The notes beneath the pieces were generated by a model that saw nothing but the letters and a program-made list of their open reading frames with translations, made no database searches and was not told where the DNA came from. This document shows positions 29,236-38,930 of a stretch of 64,000 nt of DNA, piece by piece. The stretch spans positions 44,995,013 through 45,059,012 of the forward strand of contig NC_087068.1 of assembly GCF_963678635.1 (NCBI RefSeq), in the 5' to 3' direction. Source of the stretch: Symsagittifera roscoffensis (Eukaryota; Xenacoelomorpha; Acoela; Convolutidae). A program made the position numbers and the translations under genes. Positions within the stretch are counted from its first letter, which is position 1. The number at the start of each line of letters is the position of its first letter.

Positions 29236-29880
29236 ATGACTAGTCCTTTACAAATAATCTCAGTGTCTGATCGAGAAAGAACCATTATCTACCAAACATA
29301 CACGAGAGAGTCGATTGCAGTCATCCATCAACAGAAAGAGAGAGTCTCTCCGTCTACAGCAAGTCCGTTCAATGACTTGGCTCCCCGAAAAAACGACGAG
29401 AATCAAAACGAGGAATGGACTACAAAAAGTCATATCATGCTACCAAACTACCTCCTTGATCACATCGATCTACTTAGACAGAATCGAAAACGAATGTACG
29501 AGAGTTGCACTATTCACGAGAGCTATCCGGCATTAGAAAAGACGGAGATAAACGACACAACCTCGCTCGAGCAGTCTCCAAGAAAAATTCTCTTCGCGTA
29601 TGACTGCGAGTCAATGCCGTTGTATGAAAATCAGGAGGGATGTATTCGTGACTATGCAGAGCGCGAAGCGTACTGGGATATTCCGACAGCAATGTCTCCC
29701 GAGTCGTTTGTTAGGGGACCAGTTTCAACTCCAGAACAATCAACTTCCTATTCGGATGCTCGGGTTTCATCTAGTGCGGAGACAATTGATCTAGTCACCC
29801 CAGATCTCATTCAAGGCACTCCTCCAAATGCAGCTTGCTATGCGCCAAAAAAGAGAAAACTACAGTTTCGAGGTTTCTAA
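29236..29880 (+). CDS. Cassette protein, disordered nuclear protein, 214 aa
   Basis: Rightward gene of the inverted-repeat cassette. Family not recognised. It is mostly hydrophilic and rich in Ser, Glu, Arg and Pro, so largely disordered. Two short motifs stand out. ETIDLVTPD near residue 185 has the hydrophobic-acidic form of a SUMO-interaction motif. The C-terminus APKKRKLQFRGF carries a classical SV40-type nuclear localisation signal. A central segment (HIMLPNYLLDHIDLLRQNRKRMYE) may form a helix. A regulatory role in the nucleus is a reasonable guess only. Codon use and the open frame over 645 bases with an NLS at its very end support a real gene. Confidence 0.6.
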   Translation: MTSPLQIISVSDRERTIIYQTYTRESIAVIHQQKERVSPSTASPFNDLAPRKNDENQNEEWTTKSHIMLPNYLLDHIDLLRQNRKRMYESCTIHESYPALEKTEINDTTSLEQSPRKILFAYDCESMPLYENQEGCIRDYAEREAYWDIPTAMSPESFVRGPVSTPEQSTSYSDARVSSSAETIDLVTPDLIQGTPPNAACYAPKKRKLQFRGF

Positions 29881-30131
29881 TAACTTAAACAAAAAACTTT
29901 CCTTCTTTTGTTTCAAATATTATTCCAAGGTTTTATATTTTCATTTTTGTTTGATTTGACTTCTAAGCTGTTTTAACATTACTGTGTGTATATTTTTTGT
30001 CTCAGTTTTTATTTTGCTTAATAGATCAATTAAAGTTTGCCCCGTAAAGTTTTCAGCAAAATCTTAGAGAAAAACTAGAAAAAAATCAGAAATCGAGAAT
30101 AATTTTACGCTAAAATTGTTGTTTGAGAAAG

Positions 30132-30134
<3 letters not shown>
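29881..30134. other. Non-coding AT-rich stretch of the cassette
   Basis: Region after the stop at 29880, with T-rich sequence and ATTAAA-type words. It probably contains the 3' end of the 29236-29880 transcript. No gene was seen. Confidence 0.35.

Positions 30135-30168
<34 letters not shown>
30135..30168 (+). repeat. (GA)n microsatellite
   Basis: A pure GA run of about 34 bases, directly upstream of a cluster of hairpins. A CT-rich segment 30312-30333 within the last hairpin is complementary to it, so the two could also pair. Confidence 0.9.
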
Positions 30169-30171
<3 letters not shown>

Positions 30172-30202
30172 ATACACTTGCTCACTAGTGAACCCCATTT
30201 GG

Positions 30203-30393
30203 AATATCCTTTTCGGGATATTGCTTTCTTTTCAAAAGAAAGATAAATATGGAAGGGTCCAACATTTTCTTGTTGGTAGTCCAACCATATTTATTTGGCT
30301 TTTTTATCAAACACTCTCTGTCCTCTCTCTCTCATCATACTTTGTGCCCGGTGGGGTTAGCCAGGTCTTACGCAAAGTAACAGAGAGTGTTTT
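30203..30393. other. Four consecutive hairpins in the cassette
   Basis: Four inverse-repeat stems lie end to end. (1) AATATCC/GGATATT, 30203-30222. (2) CTTTCTTTT/AAAAGAAAG, 30224-30242. (3) ATAAATATGG/CCATATTTAT at 30243-30294, with inner CCAACA/TGTTGG. (4) AAACACTCTCTG/CAGAGAGTGTTT, 30308-30393, with inner ACTTTG/CAAAGT. Adjacent stems of this number by chance would be unusual. It may be a structured RNA or a DNA element for replication or packaging. A 91-codon open frame through it is not convincing as a gene. Confidence 0.6.
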
Positions 30394-31007
30394 AAGCCAT
30401 AAATCTGCATTATATTACATTCATATACATGTTTTGGGTGAAAAACGGACAATTTTTTGGTAAAAATGTGAAAAAAAAAAAATTATGTTTTTTTTTTCGA
30501 AAAATGAACATGACCCTTAACCCTGCTCAGAAATTCATGGCAAATTGATTGAGGGTAGTTTCAATGGATTTGGAGAGAAAAAAAATTTTTTCCCAATTTT
30601 TTTTTTTCAATATTTTCACAAAAATCAGATTTTCTCAAAAAATCACAACTTTTCAGGCGTCTACTCTCATTGATTGGGTTATAATTGTTTTTTTTTTTGA
30701 ATTTCTACGCTTGTCCTAATTACGTATCAGATAGCTCCTAAAAATTTCAAACCACATTCACTTGAATTTAAAACGAACGAATAATTCAAGCTAAAAATGA
30801 AGGAAAAAAGAAGTTAAAAAATTATGTTTTTTAAATTTCGAACTTGACCAGTAGAACTGTGCTCGAGGTCCCACAAAACTTACTGGTTTTTTTGTTGATA
30901 GATTTAAAAGACACTTTTTTAAACATTACTTTTCATTTTTTCACAACATAAAAAGTTTGAGGTTTTCCTTTATTTTGAAAAAAAAAATTTCACTTGAAAT
31001 TACAGAA
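30394..31007. other. Non-coding AT-rich stretch of the cassette
   Basis: Long A and T runs (30464-30500, 30580-30610, 30690-30700, 30980-30990). No gene was recognised. Confidence 0.4.
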
Positions 31008-31111
31008 CGGGAGGCGTTCCCGAGGAGCGTAGCGACGAGCAACGCCGGGTTAGCTATTGCCCCTTAAACCAAACGGCCATGCCTTAATATTTCGAAGGAC
31101 ATGATATGAAA
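31008..31111 (-). repeat. Cassette inverted repeat, right arm (104 bp)
   Basis: Reverse complement of 27426-27529, two mismatches. Together the arms enclose 3.48 kb holding three genes, the GA tract and the hairpin cluster. Near-identity of the arms compared with the more diverged inner parts of the Polinton TIRs suggests that the arms are younger or are kept alike by gene conversion or pairing. Confidence 0.9.
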
Positions 31112-31829
31112 TGTTTCACGGGACACCGAATGACATGAAGGAAACTTTGATTCCGATATCTTTTACACATTCAAATGACAATCTATGCTTATCATGCATC
31201 GGTAACTATCAAGGTGTCAAATTTGCAAAATTTTCATTTTTTAAGTTTACTATTTTTTCAACTTAATTAGTTAGTTGAGGGCTTTACTTTCTGAATACTT
31301 TTATCTCATAAATCTACTTTTTATTATACCTATTTACGCAAACCAAGAAGTGGGCTTGAAATCATTAGGAAATTACTGTTTCACGGTTAAAATTAGTCAG
31401 AAAAAGTTTTAGGCTCTATCTGAATCATTCTAAGCATTAAATTTTGTAATTTAGTGCTGAAATGTTAATTGAAAGTCTAAACCAGTCGCCTAAAAAAAGC
31501 CAAAATTTTATCGCTAACCCTTAAAATTAACAGCAAAAGTTTGAGGCTGTAAATGAATCAGTTTTTAGTATACAAAACCCCTCCACTTGAGCAGAGTGAT
31601 GAGACATATAGAGCTTAAAGCTAGAATAAACCCTGTTTTTGGAAAGGAAAAGACTTATTGCCAAGACGGCGAAGTATAACTCTCGTTAATGGCTTCTACT
31701 TGCCCTTACCCGCAAAGTTTTTTGGTGCTAGTCACTTCTCGCTTTTGCTTTTCCATAACCAGTTCTACTTGAAATTCTCCTAAATTTTCTTGAAATTTTC
31801 CTGAATTACTTCAGTAACTTCAACAAACA
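31112..31829 (+). promoter_or_regulatory. Upstream region of the polymerase gene
   Basis: About 700 bases without an open frame between the cassette and the PolB start. It should contain the polymerase promoter and 5' leader. No convincing TATA box was seen. The stretch just before the ATG (31735-31829) is pyrimidine-rich. Confidence 0.35.
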
Positions 31830-32869
31830 ATGCCGAACTCTACTTCTATCGCGACACCTGTTCCTTGCCAGCAGTGCGGAAAAATACTGAGCTCTAAAAG
31901 GAACTTGAGAAGACATGAGCAAAAAGTTCACAAGATCCTTCCTCCCCCTCCTCCTCAAACTGTTTGCGATGAGTGTCTAGAGTCATTCGAGAGTTTGTCG
32001 GAAGCCCGAGAGCACGTCGAGCTGGTACATGACATGACTTCGAATAGTCATTGTATCTATTGCCATACAATATTTCTCACCGCGGAAAGCTATGGACAAC
32101 ACTTGCTGAAGAAGCACGCATTGCCTGTTTGGGACGGCATTGAGACGACGTCTTCCGCTGCCCCAACGGAAAGCGCGTTCAGAGGCAAATTGCGTCGATA
32201 CGATCTCAAAGTTGGTGAAAAAGAAATGGATTTGCTTCAAGTCATGATGCAAAACAAGGAGGAAATAGATGCTCTTATACTGGAAAGGGTCAAAGAGGGT
32301 CCGAACAAGGTGCAATTCCATGTGGAAGTGGGAATGATCAAAATTCCCACTGTGCAAGACGGGGACAGTGGAAACTTCGAAAGGACCATGCTGTTTCTGA
32401 ACACTAAGACATTGACAGTGTACTTCGAGGGAATAGCTGGGGTTCAATTCTTGGAACTGATTGAACATATGGTCAACCAAGTCAATTCGTTCTCTTCTCA
32501 TGGTAGCGGATGGATTATTGACAGAATTGAAAAATTGCAAATCAGTTTCGCGGCCTTCTCACCAATAAGAGCAGGATCCTACCTCGAGCTACCTGATGCA
32601 CTCAGCGCAGCATCTACTCTGCTCACAAATATCAACACTAAAGATGATGACCGTTGCTTTCTCTACTCCTTTGTTGCCGCATATCACAATGTGAATGAGC
32701 CGGCCCTCTACCCCACATCTAGACGGTGGCTGGAGAGAAACAAAGTCTCAACCTACAATCTCGACAAAGAAGGAATTGTGAAAATCAATGGGGAATACGA
32801 AATGCCAATGGGTCTGATGGATATGGACAGATTTGAAAAGTTGAACAACTGTCAAATCAACGTCTTCCG
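31830..32869 (+). CDS. Protein-primed DNA polymerase B, exon 1 (zinc fingers and N-terminal domain)
   Basis: First exon of the Polinton replicative polymerase, which in total has 1376 residues. Residues 13-34 form a C2H2 zinc finger (CQQC...H-x4-H), followed by a poly-Pro spacer and two further C2H2-like units (VCDEC...HVELVH and CIYC...HLLKKH). These fingers are a lineage-specific extension in front of the usual Polinton PolB N-terminal domain, whose DDDRCFLYSFVAAYH and final NCQINVFR segments are seen here. The exon ends two bases into a codon at GTAAGC (32870), and the in-frame stop directly after it lies in the intron. The start ATG 31830 is the first in the frame. Confidence 0.88.
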
Positions 32870-32990
32870 GTAAGCAAATTCTAATTTCCTTCTAAAAATT
32901 TTAAAATTCCTTCAATAATGTTCTTCACCTATTCAAACACCCTTTTTATTTCATTTCAAACCTAGGTATAAAAATTATTTTTCTGTTCAG
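32870..32990 (+). other. PolB intron 1 (121 bp)
   Basis: GTAAGC...TTCTGTTCAG. Removal joins CG with G to give Arg and the continuous reading INVFRYNDGELLPIR, a segment conserved in Polinton polymerases. A pyrimidine-rich tract precedes the acceptor. Confidence 0.88.
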
Positions 32991-35563
32991 GTACAACGAT
33001 GGCGAATTGTTGCCCATAAGAGTATCGAGCAGATTCACTACTAGCCTGATTGTGGACTTGTTGCTGCTGACAGATGGATCAAAATATCACTATGTGTTGA
33101 TAAGTGATCTCCAGAAACTGGTCGAGTACGTGCGGCACAAAGTGCACCGATTTCAATCTGAGATTTGTCGCAAATGTTTCCACACATGCGCTTCATTCGA
33201 AACTTTGAGAAGACATCAAGAACTGTGCTACCAAGACGAAGATGTCGTCATAACAATGCCCAAGCCGGGAAAAGATGACCACAAGTTCAAAAACTTAACA
33301 GCTCGTTGGTACGTACCCAGAGTAATCTACTTTGATTTGGAGTCACTGCTCTTACCAGTATACGGACCGCAACCTGATCCGCGAAAATCTAGCACGCAAA
33401 CAATTGAAATCCATCAACCGTGCGGCTACGCGTTAGCAGTAATCGAATTTGGGAAAAAAGACCTGTTAAAGTTTGAGCTTAAAAGAGGACCGAATGTGAT
33501 GGAAGAGCTAATTAGCTCCCTTGAATCGTTAGCGAGACAAATTTACGTAGAAAAAAGGAAATATTACACTTTCACTGGTATAACAGACCAGGAACGGGAA
33601 GATGCTACAATTTGTTGGATATGCGAGAATGATTTTTCCGACAATGATCAAGTGGTACTTGATCATTGCCATTACACCAACAAGTTTCTGGGTTGGGCAC
33701 ACAATGAGTGTAACGTTAATAGAAAAACAACAAATTACATTCCAGTGGTAGCTCATAATTTGTCAAATTATGATTTACACTTTATAATCAAAGCGCTGGC
33801 AAAAAGCGATTCGGAAAACACTTTTTCCGTAATACCCGCATCTGAAGAAAAATATATATCCTTGACAATCTCAGTCTACATAAAAACGTACACGGACAAA
33901 AACGGAAAAATCAAAAAACTCTACGAAAATCTGAGATTCATCGATTCGTATAGGTTCATGCTGGCATCGTTGGCAAAACTTGTCGATAATTTGCCCAACG
34001 AAAAGTTTTTTCTGCTGGAGAACTATTTTGAAAAACTCGGCCACTCACGTGAAAAAGTCAGTCTGTTGAAACAGAAAGGGCATTACCCCTACTCATACTT
34101 CAACTCATTCGAAAAATTCCGAGAAACTCGCCTTCCCCCACGAGCAATGTGGAAAAATAGTCTAACAGGAGGGGATGTGAGTGTTTCAAGAAGCGAGTAC
34201 AATCATGCCCTTAAAGTTTTCACCGAACTGAAGTGTGGCTCACTTGGTGATTACCACGACTTGTACTTGACTACAGATGTGCTATTGCTTGCTTCCGTTT
34301 TCGAAGCTTTTCGTGAAGTTTGCTATCAAACATACGGGCTGGATTGCGCCTGTTACTTCACGGCAAGTAACCTTTCCGGGGACGCCTTTCTAAAAGTTTG
34401 TAAGCCCGAACTGAAACTCTTAACGGACCGTGAACATCTAGACCTTGTGCAGCGAATGATACGAGGAGGCATGTCGTCGATTTACGCGCGCCGATTTTAC
34501 AAAGCAAACAATAAATACCTCGACGATTTTTCGCCCTCAGAACCATCAAGCTACATCCTCAATATTGATGCAAACAATTTGTACGGGGGGATAATGAAAC
34601 ACTGCCCTTTGCCCTTAAACGATTTTTCAATAGTTGAAAAAAGTCTGGCAGACATACTGCTCACCAGCGAAACATCAGAATGGGGTTATATAGTTGAAGT
34701 CAATTTAACCATACCCGAAGAGCTTCACGACTTCTTTGCTGATTACCCCCTTGCCCCCTCTCGTGAAGTAGTGGACATCGGTGCAATGAGCAACGAGCAA
34801 GTCGACATGTTGGGAAAATTGGGAATCACCACACTGCCAAAAGTGCCAAAGCTTCTACAGACCTTGCATCCTAAAGAAGGTTATGTTTTGCACTACCTTA
34901 CCCTAAAATTGTACCATGAGCTAGGAATGAAAATAACTCACCTCGGAAAAGTTCTTCAGTTCCGCCAAAGTCACTGGATGGCACCCTTTGTCGACCTCAA
35001 CACCCGCCTACGAAAAGCCGCGGTAAATAAATTCCAGGAGAACTTCTACAAGCTAATTGTTAATTCAGCTTTCGGTAAGACAATGGAGTCTAAGTTAGGA
35101 AGAAAGAAGCTGGAGATTGTAAGGAATGAGAGAGAACTTTTACAAAAAACAGCTCTGAGCACAATGAAAAGCTTTCAAATCATTGACGATCAATTAGCCA
35201 CAATTAGCTTTTCAGTAACAAAAATATTGTGGGATAAACCTATGATAGTTGGTGCGACCATCCTAGACCTCGCCAAGCGTTTCATGTTTCAGTTTCACTA
35301 TCAAAAAATGAAACCAAATCTAAACTTGGAACTCCTTTACTCCGACACGGATAGTTTTATTTACGCCATAAAAACTGATGACGTTTACCGAGACTTGGAG
35401 AAAATAAAAGCTGATTTCGACTTTTCAAATTACGATAAGGACCATTTCTTGTTCGAGGATACCAACAAGAAAGTTGTGCTGAAGTTCAAAGACGAGACTG
35501 GTGGGAAGCCGATCAGAGAATTCATCGCCCTAAAACCGAAACTATATTCGGTCGTCCTTAATG
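32991..35563 (+). CDS. Protein-primed DNA polymerase B, exon 2 (exonuclease and polymerase core)
   Basis: Carries the catalytic parts, numbered in the joined protein. A Cys/His segment (ICRKCFHTC...H) comes first. The 3'-5' exonuclease follows, with Exo I FDLES (Asp462, Glu464), Exo II NLSNYD (about 603-608) and Exo III Y772-x3-D776. Between Exo I and II lies an endonuclease VII-like zinc insert (CWIC, DHCH, AHNEC; about 555-587) typical of Polinton PolB. The polymerase motifs are A, IDANNLYG (Asp873); B, K-LIVNSAFGKT (Lys1034-Gly1042); and C, YSDTDSF (Asp1132, Asp1134). All catalytic Asp residues are present. Protein-primed initiation at the TIR ends is expected. The exon ends at GTAAAT (35564). 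Confidence 0.95.
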
Positions 35564-35892
35564 GTAAATAAAATTTAAGCCACCCTTCCACCCCCCATTC
35601 CTACCTTTTACAGAACAAAAATACCACCACCAACCTACCTACACCCCTTAATTTGTTGCATTAAACTATGGGCATTTAGCTGATTTAGGCAACATTATAC
35701 AATGTTGCCTAAACGTTGATTTATCTGACAACATATTCCCTCTTGTTTCCTCTTTTTTAATCATAATTTAGAGTCTTCTGCTCTTTTTTGGTAAAATGAA
35801 TCAAATTTTGTTCGGTATAAATTGAGTTGCTGAAGTGAAATGAAGCTATCCCCAACGTTGTAGAAAAGAATAATAATTTTGCTATTGTTTAG
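35564..35892 (+). other. PolB intron 2 (329 bp)
   Basis: GTAAAT...TTGTTTAG. Splicing restores the frame (G plus AA gives Glu) and leads into the conserved AKGIK segment. It contains a short hairpin, TAGGCAACATT/AATGTTGCCTA, at about 35686-35714. Confidence 0.85.
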
Positions 35893-36410
35893 AAGGCACT
35901 CAAAAATTGAGTGCCAAAGGAATTAAACGGAGTGCACAGAGAGAACTGGTCCACCAAACCTTCAGGGACACATTATTCACTGGAAAAACAATGAGAGTAT
36001 ACAACTATAATATAGTTTCGAAAGGTCACACCAATATGACAGTGAAACAAAACAAACTTGCATTATCACCATTCGACTCAAAACGTTTTCTACTTTTCGA
36101 CGGAATTTCGACAGTGCCCTTTGGCCATAAAGCCGCTGAAGAAAATGCTTTTCTAGAAGACATTTACATGGACACCGAGTGGGCCAACTCATACAATGAA
36201 ACTGATAACAGTTCTCCCGATTTTACACTCCCGGATTGGGGATTTTTACAGCGGCCCTACTCAGAAGCAGAGCTGCAAGAAGAAGAAGAAGCTTCTAGTA
36301 GCCGAGTCCGTGAACGTCCCCCTATAAAAAACCCATTTATTTTATCTGAAGCTTCAGAAGAACGACCATCTAAAAAACACCGCAAAGAAAACCAAAACAA
36401 TAAACATTAA
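35893..36410 (+). CDS. Protein-primed DNA polymerase B, exon 3 (C-terminus)
   Basis: It lacks its own ATG near the beginning, and its content is the known Polinton PolB C-terminus: SAKGIKR, then FRDTLFTGK, MRVYNYNIVSKGHTNMTVKQNKLALSPFDSKRF and PFGHKA. The open frame could be mistaken for a separate gene starting at TTG 35907, but the splice phase (one base plus two) joins it exactly to exon 2. The last 80 residues are an acidic, Ser-rich tail with a basic SKKHRKENQ segment at the end, possibly a nuclear localisation signal. The stop is at 36408-36410, about 380 bases before the right TIR. Confidence 0.9.
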
Positions 36411-36790
36411 AGTCTGAAACATATATTTTCAGATGATTTTTACTCTTCGTCCTTTTTATACTTCGACTTGTATATGTTTTGGTTTTTACCAATTTACAAC
36501 TAATAAAATACTCGTATTGAGCTCAATCACTGTTTTAACATAAATAGCTTCAGGCAAATAAACTAGTAGACACAAACCAAGTGTTAATTCAAACAAATGT
36601 GTGAAATCCTTAGGCTTGTTTTGAATAATAAACTTTAATAGCATGACAAATCTTTGACGAAAAGAAAGAAAGCCAGGAAATGATATCCACATGAAACTAG
36701 GACGAAAAAAGAAAAGTTCAGGAATTAGGACGATTAATTTTAATTATCGCGGGAAAAGGGACCGCTTTCAAAGGAATTAGAAGGAATTAT
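36411..36790. other. Non-coding region before the right TIR
   Basis: 3' region of the polymerase gene. AATAAA-like words occur near 36500 (inside ACTAATAAAATAC) and 36627. No gene was recognised. Confidence 0.4.
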
Positions 36791-37005
36791 TGTATCGCGT
36801 CCCGGTTGTTGAGCTCAGCTTAACAAGATCCTAAGGAGGGGGTCTTTTACTTTAGGGGTGGGAACTTGCGATCATTTACAAAATCCTAGGATAGGGGTCC
36901 TCCAAAAAATTAAGGACCCCTTTCCTAGGATTTTGCTTTACGTGAGGACCCCCCCCTTAGGAAGGACCCCCCCCCTTAGGATCCGGGACACGATACAATA
37001 CTACT
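36791..37005 (-). repeat. Right terminal inverted repeat of the Polinton
   Basis: Reverse complement of 18689-18918. It ends ...CAATACTACT, i.e. CT at the terminus. It carries the same nested inverse motifs (TGTATCGCGTCCC at its inner edge, GGGACACGATACA near the outer edge), but the inner half has several substitutions relative to the left copy and shorter G/C runs. Confidence 0.93.
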
Positions 37006-37011
37006 CATGTT
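37006..37011. repeat. Right target-site duplication of the Polinton (CATGTT)
   Basis: Identical to 18683-18688. See the element entry. Confidence 0.92.
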
Positions 37012-38930
37012 TCAATTGAATAAAAATATCAAAATTTGATAGACTAGTGATAGAAAGAAAAAAGGCGGCTATGTGGTTATATTCTCGCGTGAGGATACTC
37101 AACTAAAGGTCAAAATAGAAGTTGACGACATTAATCTCCAAATGATAATTGTGGTTATGAACTGTAAAATTGAAATGAATTTAACTTGTGTGTTTATTTT
37201 GCCGAGGGCACTCAACAACCAGAGGTTTTCCAAAATGCAAAACATCCTTGATACTTTAGTATTTAATCCCCAGTATAAGGCCCTAAATACAATTAGTATG
37301 CGTAGTTCGAAAACACGGATACAAATTTTTATCTTATGTTGGTGAATGAATTTTTCTGCGTGAGCACCAAAGAGTCAACGAGGGTAACACAAACACAGAA
37401 GCATGTCTCGATTTATTTTTTTCCACGCGGTCAAAAAAATGATTTCAGATCATTTTTTGTTGGTTTATCGTTTAAATATGACATGTAAAGAAATGCAAAC
37501 TGAAAACTCTCAAGAAAGTGGTACTCACTCAACAGAAAAGATATAAAAGAACAGTTTAAAAATGAATTGGAAACTGAATTTGAATCCTTGGAACAAAAAC
37601 CGATTGGCTCCTCTTTGCGAGGAGGTCTTTCTTCAACAACACGCGATGCTTGTTAATAATTTCACCTACGAGATCAAGTGACTTGTAATCGGGAAACACT
37701 TTTTTCCTATAAGCAATTTTCTTACACATTGTAGAAAAACGTTCAGTTATTTTCAATAGCAAAACGTACAAGCTGACATGCTCGAATTTTTCGAAATTGA
37801 AAAAATATATATATATCTCTAAAATCGTTTTAGGTCTTCTTTAATTTTTTAAATACTTTGAATGAAACAATGTAAGTTTTTCGGAATTGTGGTCCTAATT
37901 TCTTTCGAATTATTTTCCTTTTTTTTCCAAATGCAATGATTTTTATGTACGCTTTTCAAGCAGTGTCTTTCCGATGCTTGTTTTTTTTTGCCTTTCATTC
38001 GAATTGTTGTTAGCATGATTGAAAATTATTCTGTTGTGTGTAAGGTTACGAACTCTGATTTGGATAGTTTTTTTCGGTAAATTGGGTTCAGCTCATGTTA
38101 TTGGCGTAACCCACTTATATTGCGTAGACTCAACTTTTAAATGCTTTTGTGTTTTTAAGGATTGAGGGGATATAAAAATTTTGCTTTTAAAAATTTGATA
38201 GCCTTAAATTTCTTATGACTACAGTTTTGTTTTCGGACAAACGAGTCAACCCAATTTTATCGCCCTAGTTGCCATTAAATCTTGGATTTTTAATGCTTGT
38301 TAAGACTGTTCGTGAGCATCGTTTTTATAGTTAGAGTTTTTTCCACTTAAACCAGGTAATTTTTTCAGCTTATTTTCTATTAAAAAATGTGCTCCTTTTT
38401 TCAATTTTGTGTAATGCAAGGTTTTGATTGTTTTGGAACGCAAATTGTTTTATTAAAAGGTTGATAGCAGAAAATTGAAATTTATCTGAACAAAATGCAG
38501 ACCCCAGCCACGAAGCACAAAAAGAGAAAAATTCAATAACTATCTTGACTATAGGCAATAAAACGTAAGAAATTAGCAAACACTTGTATAAAGCACCCAT
38601 CAGTCAAAATAGCAAAAAAATATATAGAAAATTCCTTGTTTTTGACACTGGTGACATATTGTTAAAATAAGCAAGTCATAGAATTTCAGGCCAGATTGCC
38701 TTAACGTGAATCTTGTTATTTTTCTATCAGAACGAAAAATATTGGAGCCAGTTCTGATTTTTTTTGTTTCTAAAATTTTTTGACTGCACAATTTTTACGA
38801 GCTCATTTAAAGTTGCAAAAGGAACCTCATACATGAAGGAAATGAACTCGAATTCTCTAATTTTAGGCCAATTTGACTGTTACCTGTACTTAATAATTTA
38901 TTAAAACGATGAAATTACAATCGAATTAAA
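37012..38930. other. Non-coding flank right of the Polinton
   Basis: AT-rich. Open frames are short and show no family features. A short (AT)n run lies at 37806-37815. No gene was seen. Confidence 0.4.

Larger units (their letters stand above)
18689..37005 (+). mobile_element. Complete Maverick/Polinton, 18.3 kb
   Basis: The termini are AG...CT, with long terminal inverted repeats and a perfect 6-bp target duplication. The gene set is diagnostic of Polintons: protein-primed family B DNA polymerase, retroviral-type integrase, FtsK/A32-type packaging ATPase, adenain-like cysteine protease, hexon-like major and penton-like minor capsid proteins, plus conserved small genes. The length is within the usual 15-20 kb. 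Genes run rightward except for two leftward genes in the inverted-repeat cassette at 27426-31111. All core genes appear open, allowing for two introns in the polymerase. The one clear break is a frameshift in the small basic gene at 25145-25562. This suggests a recently mobile or still active element, although the inner parts of the two TIRs have diverged. Confidence 0.97.

Noticed and set aside
30188-30463. 91-residue open frame in the cassette
   Set aside because: It runs through consecutive hairpins and a CT tract; composition and lack of features argue against coding.
27426-31111. A full nested parvovirus-like genome
   Set aside because: No superfamily 3 helicase, no capsid gene and no clear terminal hairpin or target duplication. 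Only an HUH-like motif supports it, so it is kept as a hypothesis about the cassette and not called.
27426-31111. Site-specific invertible switch
   Set aside because: No recombinase gene in the cassette and no evidence of both orientations in one sequence; left as a check.
31983-32540. 185-residue minus-strand open frame
   Set aside because: Antisense to PolB exon 1 with no recognisable features.
35907-36410. Separate gene at the right end of the Polinton
   Set aside because: No ATG, and the content and splice phase show that it is the last polymerase exon.
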